From the NCBI RefSeq assembly GCF_001375535.1, contig NZ_LN831197.1, positions 3,963,822 through 4,027,821 on the forward strand: a DNA stretch of 64,000 bases, read 5' to 3'. The notes beneath the pieces are model-generated. The model did no database searches. It worked only from the letters and a program-made list of their open reading frames with translations, and was not told the DNA's origin. Source of the DNA: Bacillus niameyensis. GTDB taxonomy: Bacteria > Bacillota > Bacilli > Bacillales > Bacillaceae_C. Positions within the stretch are counted from its first letter, which is position 1. Every line of letters starts with the position of its first letter. This document shows, in pieces, positions 12,927 to 22,899 of the stretch. The position numbers and the translations under genes are program-made.

Positions 12927-15221
12927 ATGATTAAAAGAATCAAAGTAAGACCAAGGTTATTTTATAAATATTTCTTGTCCTATTTGCTTGTCTTTATGAT
13001 CCCTTACTTAACAATCAGTATTATTTTTTTTCAAATAGCTGTTGGAAATCTTGAAAAGCAAATAATTCGGGCTAATATTAATCAGATTGAACAGATAAGG
13101 GATATAACTGATTCAAGATTAATAGAGCTAAATAATCTGGCTACAAGGATTTCTTTTGATTATCGCTTAACCCCATATAGACTAACTCAGCCTTATTTGG
13201 ATGGGCAAGCGATAGAAGAGCTAATCCGCTATAAAGCGAATAGTTCTTTTATTGATGAGTTATTTTTGCATTTCCAGGGAAATCAAGAGTTGATTTATTC
13301 TACGAAGGGTACGAGTAATTTTTACACCTTTATTAATAGTAATTACAAGTTGGATGAAGAGAATATCAATAAATTAAAAACAGGGATGCAAACAAAAGCT
13401 GATCCGATAATCCAAACAATTGATAGTGCTTCCGACAATGATAAAAATCATCATCTATTGGCGTATACCTACCCTTTGCCAATCAATAGTGTATCTTCAT
13501 ATGGCAGTGTAACTTTTTTAATAAAGGAAGCAACATTATCAAAGTTAATCCAAAATGCGTTGGGGGACTTTGAGGGAAATACCTTTATTTTAAATGGACA
13601 GAATGATCTGCTAGCCGTTGAGGGAAACGGAGAAATGCTTGATTTAGACTTTGTGAAAAATGTTTCTCTAACAGAATCAGGCATAATAAGTAAAGAACTT
13701 AATAATAAAAACTATTCCTTTTCTATTGTCCGTTCAATTATTAGTGATTGGACGTTTGTTACAGTACTGCCAACTGAACAATTTTATGGGAAAATGACTT
13801 CGTTAAAAAATTCAATTTTTATTATCTTGCTTGTAATAGCCTTAATAGGTATTGCAGTCGTTTGCTACTCATCCTTCAAACACTATAAGCCGATTGGGCA
13901 TTTAGCGCAATTTCTTAGGAATAAAGATCGTTCTGAAACAAGCAATGGCAAAAAAAGTGAAATCGATTTAATCCGCAATAGAATTGAATCGATGTACGAA
14001 AGTAGTGAAAGGTTAAAAAAGGAAATAATCGCTCATAAACCTTTTGTAAAAGCTCAATTTTTGTCTAGCTTGCTCAAGGGTGAAAATAGTCATCAAAAAT
14101 TAGATCAAGCATTAGTAAATGAGTTAAAAATACCCTTTGATGGATGTGCCTTTTTTGTGGTAGCGGTTTCCTATAAGGGAAAGATTAAAACCCAGGATAC
14201 CATTCGCCAATGGGAACTGATTGTAGAAATGTTAGAAGAAATATCATTTCAAGAATGTAATGGATATGGAGTAGAATTAACTCATGATTATACAATAGCT
14301 GTTATTGTCATGCTAAAGAATGGCTTAAAGCGCACTACTAAAGATAATCATTATCTATTTATAAATGAATTAACAAATAGATTAAGAAATAATTGTTCTG
14401 TTATGCCCAGTGTTGGAATCGGCAAAATGTATGACGGGGTTCAGAAGATCAACCGTTCATTTATCGAGGCGATCTCTTCCATAGAAAATAATTTACTAAA
14501 TAACTCACAGAATCCTGTCTTTTTTGAAGAAATCTCTGAAGAGCATGGCAAGATGGTCTGGTTCTCTGAGGAAAGAAAGTTGAAATTAATCCAAAGCCTC
14601 AAACAAGGAGATTATATAGTAGCTAAGGAAACATTGGCGGAAATTTTCTCCACTTTAGTGAAAACAAGCAAATCAAATTATCTGTTGAAATGCACATGCT
14701 ACGATATTATAAATTCGATTTTGAAAACCAGTTCTGAATTGGAAATAGACCTTGAAGCGGATGATATCAAGTCTCTATCTGAATTTCAGTCTTTAGAAGG
14801 TTTAGAGAGAAGCGCTGTTACTATTATAAAAAAAGTTTGTACGGCAGTTGAAAATAAGAAGGAAAGCCGTAATTATCGATTGCGTGACAACATTATGGAC
14901 TATATTCAAAAACAATTCAAACAGCATCATTTAAGTTTAGAAAGCGTAGCGGAGTATTTTCAAATTTCCAGTTCCTATCTTAGCCGCTTCATCAGAGAAC
15001 AGACCGGGACAACATTTACACAATTTGTATGGGAATTACGTATTAAGAAATTCAAAGATCAATTAACAAATACAACTCGTCCAATTAAAGATATCGTCAA
15101 AGATGTTGGTTATTTAGATGTATCTAGTTTCACTAGAAAATTTAGAAAATCTGAAGGCTTAACTCCGACCGAATTTCGGGAACTTCATAGACAGAATTCG
15201 GATGGCAAAAAGGCACTATAG
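12927..15221 (+). CDS. Membrane-bound AraC-family regulator with extracellular sensor
   Basis: A 764-aa one-component regulator. A transmembrane segment at about residues 14-36 and a second at about 290-312 flank a roughly 250-residue extracytoplasmic sensor region. A cytoplasmic linker follows, and the C-terminal 100 residues form two AraC helix-turn-helix motifs (LSLESVAEYFQISSSYLSRF and the PIKDIVKDVGYLDVSSFTRKF region). The architecture resembles YesN/YtdP-type regulators that control carbohydrate import lipoproteins. It probably senses an external ligand and activates the downstream lipoprotein genes (inference). AAGGAG precedes the ATG. A long hairpin terminator follows. Confidence 0.85.
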   Translation: MIKRIKVRPRLFYKYFLSYLLVFMIPYLTISIIFFQIAVGNLEKQIIRANINQIEQIRDITDSRLIELNNLATRISFDYRLTPYRLTQPYLDGQAIEELIRYKANSSFIDELFLHFQGNQELIYSTKGTSNFYTFINSNYKLDEENINKLKTGMQTKADPIIQTIDSASDNDKNHHLLAYTYPLPINSVSSYGSVTFLIKEATLSKLIQNALGDFEGNTFILNGQNDLLAVEGNGEMLDLDFVKNVSLTESGIISKELNNKNYSFSIVRSIISDWTFVTVLPTEQFYGKMTSLKNSIFIILLVIALIGIAVVCYSSFKHYKPIGHLAQFLRNKDRSETSNGKKSEIDLIRNRIESMYESSERLKKEIIAHKPFVKAQFLSSLLKGENSHQKLDQALVNELKIPFDGCAFFVVAVSYKGKIKTQDTIRQWELIVEMLEEISFQECNGYGVELTHDYTIAVIVMLKNGLKRTTKDNHYLFINELTNRLRNNCSVMPSVGIGKMYDGVQKINRSFIEAISSIENNLLNNSQNPVFFEEISEEHGKMVWFSEERKLKLIQSLKQGDYIVAKETLAEIFSTLVKTSKSNYLLKCTCYDIINSILKTSSELEIDLEADDIKSLSEFQSLEGLERSAVTIIKKVCTAVENKKESRNYRLRDNIMDYIQKQFKQHHLSLESVAEYFQISSSYLSRFIREQTGTTFTQFVWELRIKKFKDQLTNTTRPIKDIVKDVGYLDVSSFTRKFRKSEGLTPTEFRELHRQNSDGKKAL

Positions 15222-15240
15222 AATATTATTATGATCGAGA

Positions 15241-15290
15241 AGGCTTCTCATGCTTGCTAGAAACGGACAAGCATGGAAAGCCTTTTTTGT
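15241..15290 (+). terminator. Terminator after the AraC sensor-regulator
   Basis: AGGCTT plus CATGCTTG pair with CAAGCATG and AAGCC, with a two-base internal bulge on each side, followed by TTTTTT at 15283. Confidence 0.85.
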
Positions 15291-15562
15291 ATATTAGACC
15301 TGTGCCAATTTTAAGGTGACTGTGCAATTTGTTACATCATAGGCTTGATTATTAACACTTTCTAGATTTGTAAATAGGGTAAAAGCCGTTTGCAAACTCG
15401 TTTTGCAAGTAGCAAAATTGGCATATTAAGAATATGAACGGCTCATGTCATTTCCAATTAGGTCATGATAGACTATGCACACTGAGTGAATTCTGAAAAT
15501 ACAAAAGAGTATAAAAGGTATTTTTCACTCAACAAACTGGTGTTAAGGGGGAATACAACAAA
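15291..15562. other. Intergenic region before the metallophosphoesterase
   Basis: AT-rich with no supportable ORF. It presumably carries the promoter for the phosphoesterase-lipoprotein operon. A segment near 15385-15435 is rich in inverted TTTGCAAA-like words and could be an operator, but I cannot define one. The gene that follows has GGGGGA about 9 nt before its ATG. Confidence 0.4.
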
Positions 15563-16456
15563 ATGATTCGCTTTCTTTTTATCACGGATACACATATCGG
15601 AGCTGACTCAATGGAATTTCATCAACAGCCGGCCTATGCGAAAAAAGTTAAGCAACTGCTTTTCCATCTTAGAGAGCAAATTGAGAACTGCTCTATTGAT
15701 TTCATCATTCATGGTGGCGATCTTGTTCACACATGCAAGCCGCAATTTATTCGTGAGGCGTATAACTTGTTTAAGTTTTCTGTTCCAACATATTTATGTT
15801 TAGGTAATCATGATTTAGACGATCCCAATGCATTAAATATTTGGCTAAATTATGCATCTGAATTATTTATAAGTGATTCTCCAAATTATGAGATTGTGAC
15901 TGATACATGTGTTATTCATGTTTATCCAAATCATTGGGAAAGCGAAAGAGCATTTTATTGGGGAGAAATACAGGAACCTTTTTTATCCGAAGAGCAAATT
16001 AAACAATTAGAAGCAAATTTACAAAAAAATATGGATAAAGTTCACCTGTTAGTAACACATAGTCCAATTTTCGGAATGAGTACGGAACAAAGTAAACTTA
16101 GTCAAGTGATCCATGAACCACCCGCATCATTTCGAAATTCCATAACAAAATTGACACAGAAATATCCTCATTTGAAGGTAGTGTTATCGGGACATAATCA
16201 TCTTAATACATTAAAAGTATCAGATGATTGCGTTTATATGACGGGGAGTTCCTTTATAGAGACACCGTTCGAGTACAAATTGGTTGAAGTTGATAAAAGT
16301 CATATAAAAATTTCAACATGCAGAATTAATCCATCTGAATTGGATTTTGTAGCTGAGTATAATCATGAAAGGCAGTATGTGCAAGGAAGGGAACAAGATC
16401 GGGAGTTAGTGATGGATTTAGAGATGCGCCAACAGATTACACGAGGAGGGTTATGA
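15563..16456 (+). CDS. Calcineurin-like metallophosphoesterase
   Basis: Cytoplasmic dinuclear metal phosphoesterase (297 aa; no signal peptide). The five family motifs are visible in order: DTHIG (9-13), GGDLVH, GNHD, an H in VTHSP and GHNH. The enzyme should hydrolyse a phosphomonoester or phosphodiester. The stop codon overlaps the next lipoprotein's start region, so the two are translationally coupled. Together with a secreted EEP-family hydrolase downstream, this suggests scavenging of a phosphorylated or phosphodiester-containing compound (inference). Confidence 0.85.
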   Translation: MIRFLFITDTHIGADSMEFHQQPAYAKKVKQLLFHLREQIENCSIDFIIHGGDLVHTCKPQFIREAYNLFKFSVPTYLCLGNHDLDDPNALNIWLNYASELFISDSPNYEIVTDTCVIHVYPNHWESERAFYWGEIQEPFLSEEQIKQLEANLQKNMDKVHLLVTHSPIFGMSTEQSKLSQVIHEPPASFRNSITKLTQKYPHLKVVLSGHNHLNTLKVSDDCVYMTGSSFIETPFEYKLVEVDKSHIKISTCRINPSELDFVAEYNHERQYVQGREQDRELVMDLEMRQQITRGGL

Positions 16457-18057
16457 TGAGATCCAGAAAATTAATGATTATAATTATAGCGGCAGTATTA
16501 ATAATATTAGCGGCATGTAGCAATAAAGAGGCAGGGTCAGATGTAAATGAAGAGAAGGTTGCGAATTTTAATAAAACAGGATTTCCAGTTGTAAACAAAC
16601 CAATTACTATTGAATTTATGACGGGAAAATCTCCGCTAACATCTGATGATTACAACCAAGTCCTTGTTTGGAAAGAGTACGAGAAAATGACCAATATTCA
16701 TATTGATTGGGGACTAGTTCCAAATGAAGGATTAGCGGAAAAAAGAAACATTTCACTGGCAACTGGGAAATATCCTGAAGTTCTTTACAGTGCAGGGGTA
16801 CCAAATGCAGATATACTAAAGTACGGGGAACAAGGTATTTTCCTAGAACTCAGCGATTTAATAGATGAGCATATGCCTAATTTGAAAAGGTTATTTGAGG
16901 AATATCCGGAAATCAAAATGGGACTTACATTTCCAGATGGGAAAATTTATTCTCTACCCACTATTTATTCGCCGGATTATACCTCCATCCTTGTTGTTAA
17001 CAGGCCGTGGATTAAAGAAGATTGGCTTGAACAGTTAGGCATGGACATACCACAAACAACGGATGAGTTTTATAACTACCTAAAGAAAGTTAAGGAAACC
17101 GATTTAAATGGTGATGGCAGCAATAATGAAATTCCTTTTGGCTCTACTACAATTGCGACATTGTTATATTACTTAAATGGTTCCTTTGGGGTTGGGAATA
17201 GAGGGATAAGGCACTCGTTTTTAGATATGGACCCCGAAACGAATGAATTACGTTTTTATCGTATTTCGGATCGATATAAAGAACTTTTGCAATATGTAAA
17301 CAAACTTTATGAGGAAGGGTTAATTGAGCAAAATATATATTCAATAGAAGAAATGCAGTTCCAAGCAACTGGATCAGAAGGATTGTATGGCAGCTCTGTT
17401 ACGTCAAACCCAGAAAGTCGATGGGGAATTGAAGGAGAATATGTTGGCATGGAGCCGTTAACAGGACCACATGGCGATAAAATGCATGCTTATATAGGTT
17501 CCCCATTATCCCATACGGGAAGTTTTATCATAACAGATAAGAATAAACATCCAGAAGCTACAGCCCGTTGGATGGACTATTTTTATAGTGATGAAGGTGC
17601 AAGATTATTTTTTATGGGGTTGAAAGACAAGACCTATAAGGAAGATGAAAATGGTGAACTTGAGTATGTTGATGAAATCACAAATAATCCAGATGGAAAA
17701 ACAATTCAACAGGCACAAAGTGAATATTTTACTTGGCTAGGTGGAGGCTATCCAGGTATTGTAAAAAAAGATTACTTCAAAAGTTTGCCTTCTTCATTAG
17801 AGGCAACCGAAAAATTAAAGCCCTATTTAATTGATGAAGTATGGTCTACATTTATCTATACACAAGAAGAAGGCAAAAAGTTATTGCCGTTAGAAACTGA
17901 TATTGCAAAATACGCCAATGAAATGAGTGACAAATTTATAACCGGGACTATTTCCTTTGAACAATGGGATGAATACGTTAAGGAAATAAAAAAATTAGGC
18001 TTAGACGAATATATGAAAATCCAAAATGCAGCGTACGAAAGATATAAAAATAGTTAG
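16456..18057 (+). CDS. Extracellular solute-binding lipoprotein 1
   Basis: Family 1 solute-binding protein of an ABC importer. Signal peptide with lipobox LAAC about residue 20, so it is lipid-anchored outside the membrane. The long form (about 530 aa) resembles LplA/YtcQ-type proteins that bind oligosaccharides. ATG codons at 16453 and 16456 are both possible; GAGGAGGG favours 16456. It is about two-thirds identical by eye to the next gene, showing tandem duplication. No permease or ATPase gene lies nearby, so it must borrow permeases encoded elsewhere. Confidence 0.85.
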   Translation: MRSRKLMIIIIAAVLIILAACSNKEAGSDVNEEKVANFNKTGFPVVNKPITIEFMTGKSPLTSDDYNQVLVWKEYEKMTNIHIDWGLVPNEGLAEKRNISLATGKYPEVLYSAGVPNADILKYGEQGIFLELSDLIDEHMPNLKRLFEEYPEIKMGLTFPDGKIYSLPTIYSPDYTSILVVNRPWIKEDWLEQLGMDIPQTTDEFYNYLKKVKETDLNGDGSNNEIPFGSTTIATLLYYLNGSFGVGNRGIRHSFLDMDPETNELRFYRISDRYKELLQYVNKLYEEGLIEQNIYSIEEMQFQATGSEGLYGSSVTSNPESRWGIEGEYVGMEPLTGPHGDKMHAYIGSPLSHTGSFIITDKNKHPEATARWMDYFYSDEGARLFFMGLKDKTYKEDENGELEYVDEITNNPDGKTIQQAQSEYFTWLGGGYPGIVKKDYFKSLPSSLEATEKLKPYLIDEVWSTFIYTQEEGKKLLPLETDIAKYANEMSDKFITGTISFEQWDEYVKEIKKLGLDEYMKIQNAAYERYKNS

Positions 18058-18180
18058 CGTTGGAGAAGGGGACGGTCTTCCTAATCCAAAATACGACTAT
18101 AATATCGCTACTACTCAGAATGATAGTAATGCATTCCAACCTTTGAAAGATTAATGGAAATATTAAAGGGAGTGAAAGGA

Positions 18181-19836
18181 TTGAACGTAAGTAAATTATT
18201 ATTTTTAGTAGGGATTACATTGTTATTGCTTGTTAGTGCTTGTAGTAATGGCAATTCGGAAAAGGTGGATAATGAGAAAAACGAACCCAATACTACTAAC
18301 CCTACAAAAGAGGGCACTGCTGAGGTACAAGAAAATTTTAATGAGATGGGTATGCCTATAGTGAATGAACCGATCACACTCCATTTTATGACAGGAAAGC
18401 CGCCTTTAACAGCAGAAGATTACAATGAAGTTTTAATATGGAAAAAGTATGCGGAAATGACAAATATTAATATTGATTGGGGGTTAACTCCAAGAGAAGG
18501 ACTTGAGGAAAAAAGGAACTTGTCTTTGGCGAGTGGGGAATATCCAGAAGTATTTTATTCATCGGGTCTTCTTGATACGGATCTATATAAATATGGTAGA
18601 CAAGGTGTTTTTATTCAGTTAAATGATTTAATTGATGAGTATATGCCAAATTTAAAAGCTCTATTTGAACAGTACCCAGAAATTAAAAAGGGAATGACCT
18701 TTCCAGATGGAAGTATTTATTCATTGCCAACAATTTACTCTCCCGATTTTATCTCTGTTACGAGTCATACAAAGCCTTATATTAAGAAGGATTGGTTGGA
18801 ACAGCTTGGAATGGAAGTTCCTCAAACGACAGAGGAATTTTACCAATATCTAAAAAAAGTTAAAGAAACGGATTTAAATGGGAATGGAAAACATGATGAA
18901 ATTCCGTTTGGCTCTACTAATATAGCAACTTTAGAGTTTTATTTAAAAGGATCATTTGACGTTGGGAACAGAGGCAGTAGGCATTCCTTCCTTGACGTAG
19001 ACCCTGAAAGAGGAGATTTGCGCTTTTTCCGAATATCAGAAAGTTATAAAGAGTTACTGCAGTTCATGAATAAGCTTTTTTCGGAGGGATTAATTGAAGA
19101 AAAAATTTTTTCAATTGATGAAAACCAATTTCAGGCAACCGGATCGGAAGGATTCTATGGCAGTACTGTAACAACAAATCCTGAAACACGTTGGGGAGTA
19201 AAGGATGAATATGTAGGTATGCCTGCTCTTAAAGGTCCAAAAGGGGATCAAAAATGGGTTTATGTCACATCTTCACTAGCTAATAAAGGCGGATTTGCCA
19301 TTACGGATAAAAATAATAATCCGGAAGCAACGGTTCGTTGGATGGATTATTTTTATGGGGATGAAGGAACCAAATTATATTTTATGGGGATAGAAGGAGA
19401 GACCTATCAAGTAACAGCCGATGGAGAAATAGAGTATATGGATCATATTACCGATCCCCCGGAAGGAATTACGATGCAACAAGCACAAAGACCTTATTTA
19501 ACTTATTTAGGGGGCGGATATCCCGGAATAGTGAAACAAGAATTTTTCAAAGGTGCAGAAAGTCTACCTTCTTCAATTGAGGCAACCAAGGAATTTGAAA
19601 AATATATTATCGATGATGTTTGGCCGGATTTCACGTATACTTCAGATGAATATGATAAACTTATTCCACTGCAAACAGATATTCATAAGTATGCGGATGA
19701 AATGAGGGATAAATTCATCTCAGGTGATGCTTCCTTTTCCGAATGGGATAAATATGTTGAGACGATAGAAAGAATGGGCCTCGATAAATATATGGAAATC
19801 CAAAAACAGGCTTATGAAAGATACAAAAACAGTTAA
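18181..19836 (+). CDS. Extracellular solute-binding lipoprotein 2 (paralogue)
   Basis: Paralogue of the preceding gene: the same FMTGKPPLTAEDYNEVL block, YSLPTIYSPDF, and AYERYKNS at the C-terminus. Lipobox VSAC. The open frame begins at ATG 18154 with no good ribosome-binding site, whereas GGGAG lies 8 nt before TTG 18181, giving a normal signal peptide MNVSKLLFL, so I chose 18181. The linker after the lipid cysteine is Asn/Glu/Thr-rich and differs from its twin. The ligand is unknown; divergence of the two copies could mean two related ligands. Confidence 0.8.
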   Translation: MNVSKLLFLVGITLLLLVSACSNGNSEKVDNEKNEPNTTNPTKEGTAEVQENFNEMGMPIVNEPITLHFMTGKPPLTAEDYNEVLIWKKYAEMTNINIDWGLTPREGLEEKRNLSLASGEYPEVFYSSGLLDTDLYKYGRQGVFIQLNDLIDEYMPNLKALFEQYPEIKKGMTFPDGSIYSLPTIYSPDFISVTSHTKPYIKKDWLEQLGMEVPQTTEEFYQYLKKVKETDLNGNGKHDEIPFGSTNIATLEFYLKGSFDVGNRGSRHSFLDVDPERGDLRFFRISESYKELLQFMNKLFSEGLIEEKIFSIDENQFQATGSEGFYGSTVTTNPETRWGVKDEYVGMPALKGPKGDQKWVYVTSSLANKGGFAITDKNNNPEATVRWMDYFYGDEGTKLYFMGIEGETYQVTADGEIEYMDHITDPPEGITMQQAQRPYLTYLGGGYPGIVKQEFFKGAESLPSSIEATKEFEKYIIDDVWPDFTYTSDEYDKLIPLQTDIHKYADEMRDKFISGDASFSEWDKYVETIERMGLDKYMEIQKQAYERYKNS

Positions 19837-20056
19837 TTTAACCCCAAAGTCAGTAGCTGACAACAAAAAGTAAATTTGCTAAAAAATGTAGCATTGATTT
19901 TTTCCAGAATAAAGAGTACTATAAATATACAAGCTACGTTGCTCGTAACTTTAATTAAGTTTTTCACCTAGTTAGAATTTAGGGAGTTTTACATTGAAAC
20001 TGAAATGACAAATCTCTGTCTATAAGACATGGAGGACAGGCAGGAAGGTTTCTGCA

Positions 20057-20165
20057 AACACCCACTTTAAAAAAGTGGTGTTTAAAACTTCATTAAGCAA
20101 GATACGGCAAATGTGGCTTCTAAACAAGTCAATCAAACCAGTCTCTTTACGGGGCTGGTTTTTTA
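20057..20165 (+). terminator. Two successive hairpin terminators
   Basis: AAACACCCACTTT pairs with AAGTGGTGTTT at 20057-20084 (one mismatch). AACCAG at 20136-20141 pairs with CTGGTT at 20155-20160 and is followed by TTTT. They isolate the lipoprotein genes from the downstream gene. Between 19837 and 20056 I see no gene. Confidence 0.65.
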
Positions 20166-20380
20166 CTTTTCTAAGAGAAACATTGATAGAACCGATACTG
20201 ATTGCCTATTGAATATTACAATTATTCTATATATTATTCTATTTAGAATAGTCGAGAATCTAGCAAATAGTCGTTTCTGTATTCGTAATATTACTAAGTG
20301 TAACACCGGCTAGCTTCAGCCATTACATAGTCTATCCATCAAGATATGTCGGATTTTATTTAGAAAGAAAGGAGAATGCG
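20166..20380. other. AT-rich intergenic stretch
   Basis: No gene or clear promoter can be supported. It contains an AT-rich run with overlapping TATTCTAT-type words that could hide a promoter for the small leader ORF and the secreted hydrolase. Confidence 0.3.
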
Positions 20381-20422
20381 ATGGAGAGAACGTCGTTTTT
20401 TATTTTTACACATGATACTTAG
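20381..20422 (+). CDS. Possible 13-residue leader peptide
   Basis: ATG 20381 preceded by AAAGGAG at good spacing, then 13 codons (MERTSFFIFTHDT) and TAG. The ribosome-binding site is as good as that of the real gene 34 nt downstream. It could be a leader peptide or a decayed gene start. No attenuator hairpin is visible between it and the next gene, so the function is open. Confidence 0.35.
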   Translation: MERTSFFIFTHDT

Positions 20423-20455
20423 TTAAGTAATATCAAATAATAAGGAGTTGCTTTA

Positions 20456-22315
20456 ATGTCAATTGTTAAGAAGGGATTGTTTTTAGCAGCTATTATCATG
20501 CTCGTGTTATTAATTGGAATTGGTAGCCAATCAATCGGAATAACTTCAGCAAAAAATAATAACAAATCCAGTAATGATGATAAAGTAACTTTTTCTGTAG
20601 ATTTAAAAGGGGGAAAAATCCCTAAAAATCCAAAATCTACAATCGAATTAGTATGTGGCGATACAACAGCAGCAAAAGGAAATTTAACTCCTGGCAATAA
20701 ATCGATAACAAAGAAACATTCTGTAGTAGGCGAGCTTTGCGAAATTCGCATCGATGCAAAAAAGAACGAAATTATAGGTGATGAAGTCACATTCACTATT
20801 AGTCAGGATGGAGAGGTATTAGCTCAGAAGGTTACGTATCCAAAGGGGAAAAAGGCGATATCAACTGATTTTACCGTTCCTAACGGTGAAATTGAAGTGA
20901 ATGTAACTCATGAATTCATCAATGGAGAGATTGGAACGGAACTTCGGGTTATGTCCTGGAATATTTGGGGTGGTGGTCGCGAAGCAGGTGGTAATGAGAA
21001 TGTGGAGCAATTAATCGAGTATATTAGTGAAGCAGATCCAGATGTTCTTTTCACAATTGAAACATACCAGTCCGGTGAAAAAATACTAGATGGATTGAAC
21101 GCCAGACTTCCAGAAGACCGACAGTATCATGCCTTCAAAGTAACAAGACAGGAAGTCCATCAACCAGAAAATGATAATTTGTGGATTTATAGCCGGTATC
21201 CAATCGTGGAAGAATATCCAGTTGCACATTATTCCGGGCTAATGAATGATTTCCATTTTGGTGGAGGGAAGATTGCATTACCGAATGGTCAGCAAGTAAA
21301 TGTTTTTAATACTTGGATTTACCATGAAGATTGGGCATGGGGGCATACAAACACAACGGTAGGGGAAATAAAATACGGCTTGCCACGAACTTATACAAAT
21401 GCCGAGGTTGTCGCGACAGATCTTGTTCGGAGGATAAAGCATATTAGAACAATCTTGAATGAAACAATTCCTGCTTATTTGAAGGATGATTCTTCACCGA
21501 TCATTATGGCGGGTGATTTTAATACACTTTCTCATGAGGATTGGAGTGAGCGTTTCGCTGATGCTCCGGGACATGAAGGACTTGTATTGCAATGGCCGGT
21601 TACACAATTAATGGAGGAAGCTGGTTTTCAGGATTCCTACCGCTGGGCTTATCCGGATGCAGGAAGATTCCCAGGGAATACATGGAGTCCATATCACGGC
21701 AATGGATTAGCACCCGGAAGGATTGATTACATTTGGACTTCTGGTGAGCAAATGAGAATCCTTGATTCGACCGTTTTAGACAAGCGATTGCCTGAGCATC
21801 AAAACGAGGAGCATCCATTTTACTCAGATCACGCAGCAGTCGTAACAGATATGATGATTCGAGATATTGAAAACCTCCCGCAACCTGAGGAGCCTGAGAT
21901 TAAATACGTCCCGCAAGATCAAATGAAAGCAACTTCGACTAGTGAGCATGTCGGATATGAAGCATCGAAAGCAATTGATGGTAATCTAAAAACATTTTGG
22001 CATTCTGAATGGGACCCACGTCCACCACTGCCACAAGCGATTACTTTAGATCTCGGTGACACCTATGATGTTACGGGACTAAGCTATCAAACACGTGCTG
22101 ACTTTAAGCCAGATGGAATTATTACTGAGTACAATATTTATGCAAGCACGGATGGGGAAAAGTTTGCTAAAGTAGCGAGTGGCACTTGGGAAGAAGATTA
22201 TGCGTTAAAGATTGCTGAATTTGAAGCGTCTGACGTTCGCTATATTAGGCTTGAGGCCATTGCATCTAGTGGCTTAGTGGCATCTGCTGCTGATATTAAG
22301 ATTCATCGAAAGTAA
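20456..22315 (+). CDS. Secreted EEP-family hydrolase with discoidin-type domain
   Basis: 619 aa with an N-terminal signal or anchor (about residues 8-30). After a small beta-rich region, the central endonuclease/exonuclease/phosphatase domain (about 160-470) has the motifs MSWNIWGGG, IETY, GDFNTLSHEDW, RIDYIW and SDHAAV, containing the metal-binding Asn, Glu, Asp/Asn and Asp-His residues. The C-terminal 130 residues resemble an F5/8 type C (discoidin) carbohydrate-binding domain (TFWHSEWD, RADFKPDGIITEYNIY). Likely a secreted phosphodiesterase or nuclease bound to a glycan. AAGGAG precedes ATG 20456. Confidence 0.8.
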   Translation: MSIVKKGLFLAAIIMLVLLIGIGSQSIGITSAKNNNKSSNDDKVTFSVDLKGGKIPKNPKSTIELVCGDTTAAKGNLTPGNKSITKKHSVVGELCEIRIDAKKNEIIGDEVTFTISQDGEVLAQKVTYPKGKKAISTDFTVPNGEIEVNVTHEFINGEIGTELRVMSWNIWGGGREAGGNENVEQLIEYISEADPDVLFTIETYQSGEKILDGLNARLPEDRQYHAFKVTRQEVHQPENDNLWIYSRYPIVEEYPVAHYSGLMNDFHFGGGKIALPNGQQVNVFNTWIYHEDWAWGHTNTTVGEIKYGLPRTYTNAEVVATDLVRRIKHIRTILNETIPAYLKDDSSPIIMAGDFNTLSHEDWSERFADAPGHEGLVLQWPVTQLMEEAGFQDSYRWAYPDAGRFPGNTWSPYHGNGLAPGRIDYIWTSGEQMRILDSTVLDKRLPEHQNEEHPFYSDHAAVVTDMMIRDIENLPQPEEPEIKYVPQDQMKATSTSEHVGYEASKAIDGNLKTFWHSEWDPRPPLPQAITLDLGDTYDVTGLSYQTRADFKPDGIITEYNIYASTDGEKFAKVASGTWEEDYALKIAEFEASDVRYIRLEAIASSGLVASAADIKIHRK

Positions 22316-22431
22316 AGAGTTAATGTTATCAAATAAATAGACACACTTGTATAAAATCCATCTTGTCCCTAACTCATCTTTATGGTACATTTATGTTATC
22401 GTTTTATGCTCGTTTGCAGGGAGGGATTTCG

Positions 22432-22662
22432 ATGCATGCTTTATTCATAACTTTATTAATTATTGACGCTGTTGCTCTAATTGGTGTTGTCTTACTTCAG
22501 TCAGGGAAAAGTGCAGGACTTTCTGGTGCGATTTCCGGCGGAGCAGAGCAATTATTTGGGAAGCAAAAAGCTCGGGGAATGGACTTAATTCTCCATCGAA
22601 TTACAGTAGTACTTTCTGTTTTGTTTTTTCTATTTGCGATTGCCGTGATTATGGTTGAATAA
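22432..22662 (+). CDS. secG: Preprotein translocase subunit SecG
   Basis: 76-residue membrane protein with two transmembrane helices (residues 1-22 and about 52-74) joined by the typical [24 protein letters not shown] loop region, part of the SecYEG channel. The frame is open from 22363, but GGGAGGG 7 nt before ATG 22432 and the family length fix this start. It heads the conserved Bacillus order secG, esterase, rnr, smpB. A terminator follows. Confidence 0.95.
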   Translation: MHALFITLLIIDAVALIGVVLLQSGKSAGLSGAISGGAEQLFGKQKARGMDLILHRITVVLSVLFFLFAIAVIMVE

Positions 22663-22675
22663 TAATCAATAGATA

Positions 22676-22702
22676 AACCTGGTCTACTAGGCCGGGTTTT
22701 TT
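22676..22702 (+). terminator. Terminator after secG
   Basis: AAACCTGG pairs with CCGGGTTT (one G-T pair), followed by further T. Confidence 0.8.
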
Positions 22703-22899
22703 CATTTTTTGAAAATGATTACATATACAGATTAAAACCAATCAAGAAGATCTACCAACATAATCTTTATGTTAATTTGCTTCATTTTGTTGGCGTGATG
22801 AATATTATAAAATCGTATTTCTGGATTGTTCCGTTAGACTTTGTTAAAAATAAATTAAGATATAAACTGCTGAGATGTTCAGAATAGGAGTTATGTAAA

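Noticed and set aside
20113..20313. 66-residue frame before the secreted hydrolase
   Set aside because: It spans a hairpin terminator, has no ribosome-binding site and resembles no family.
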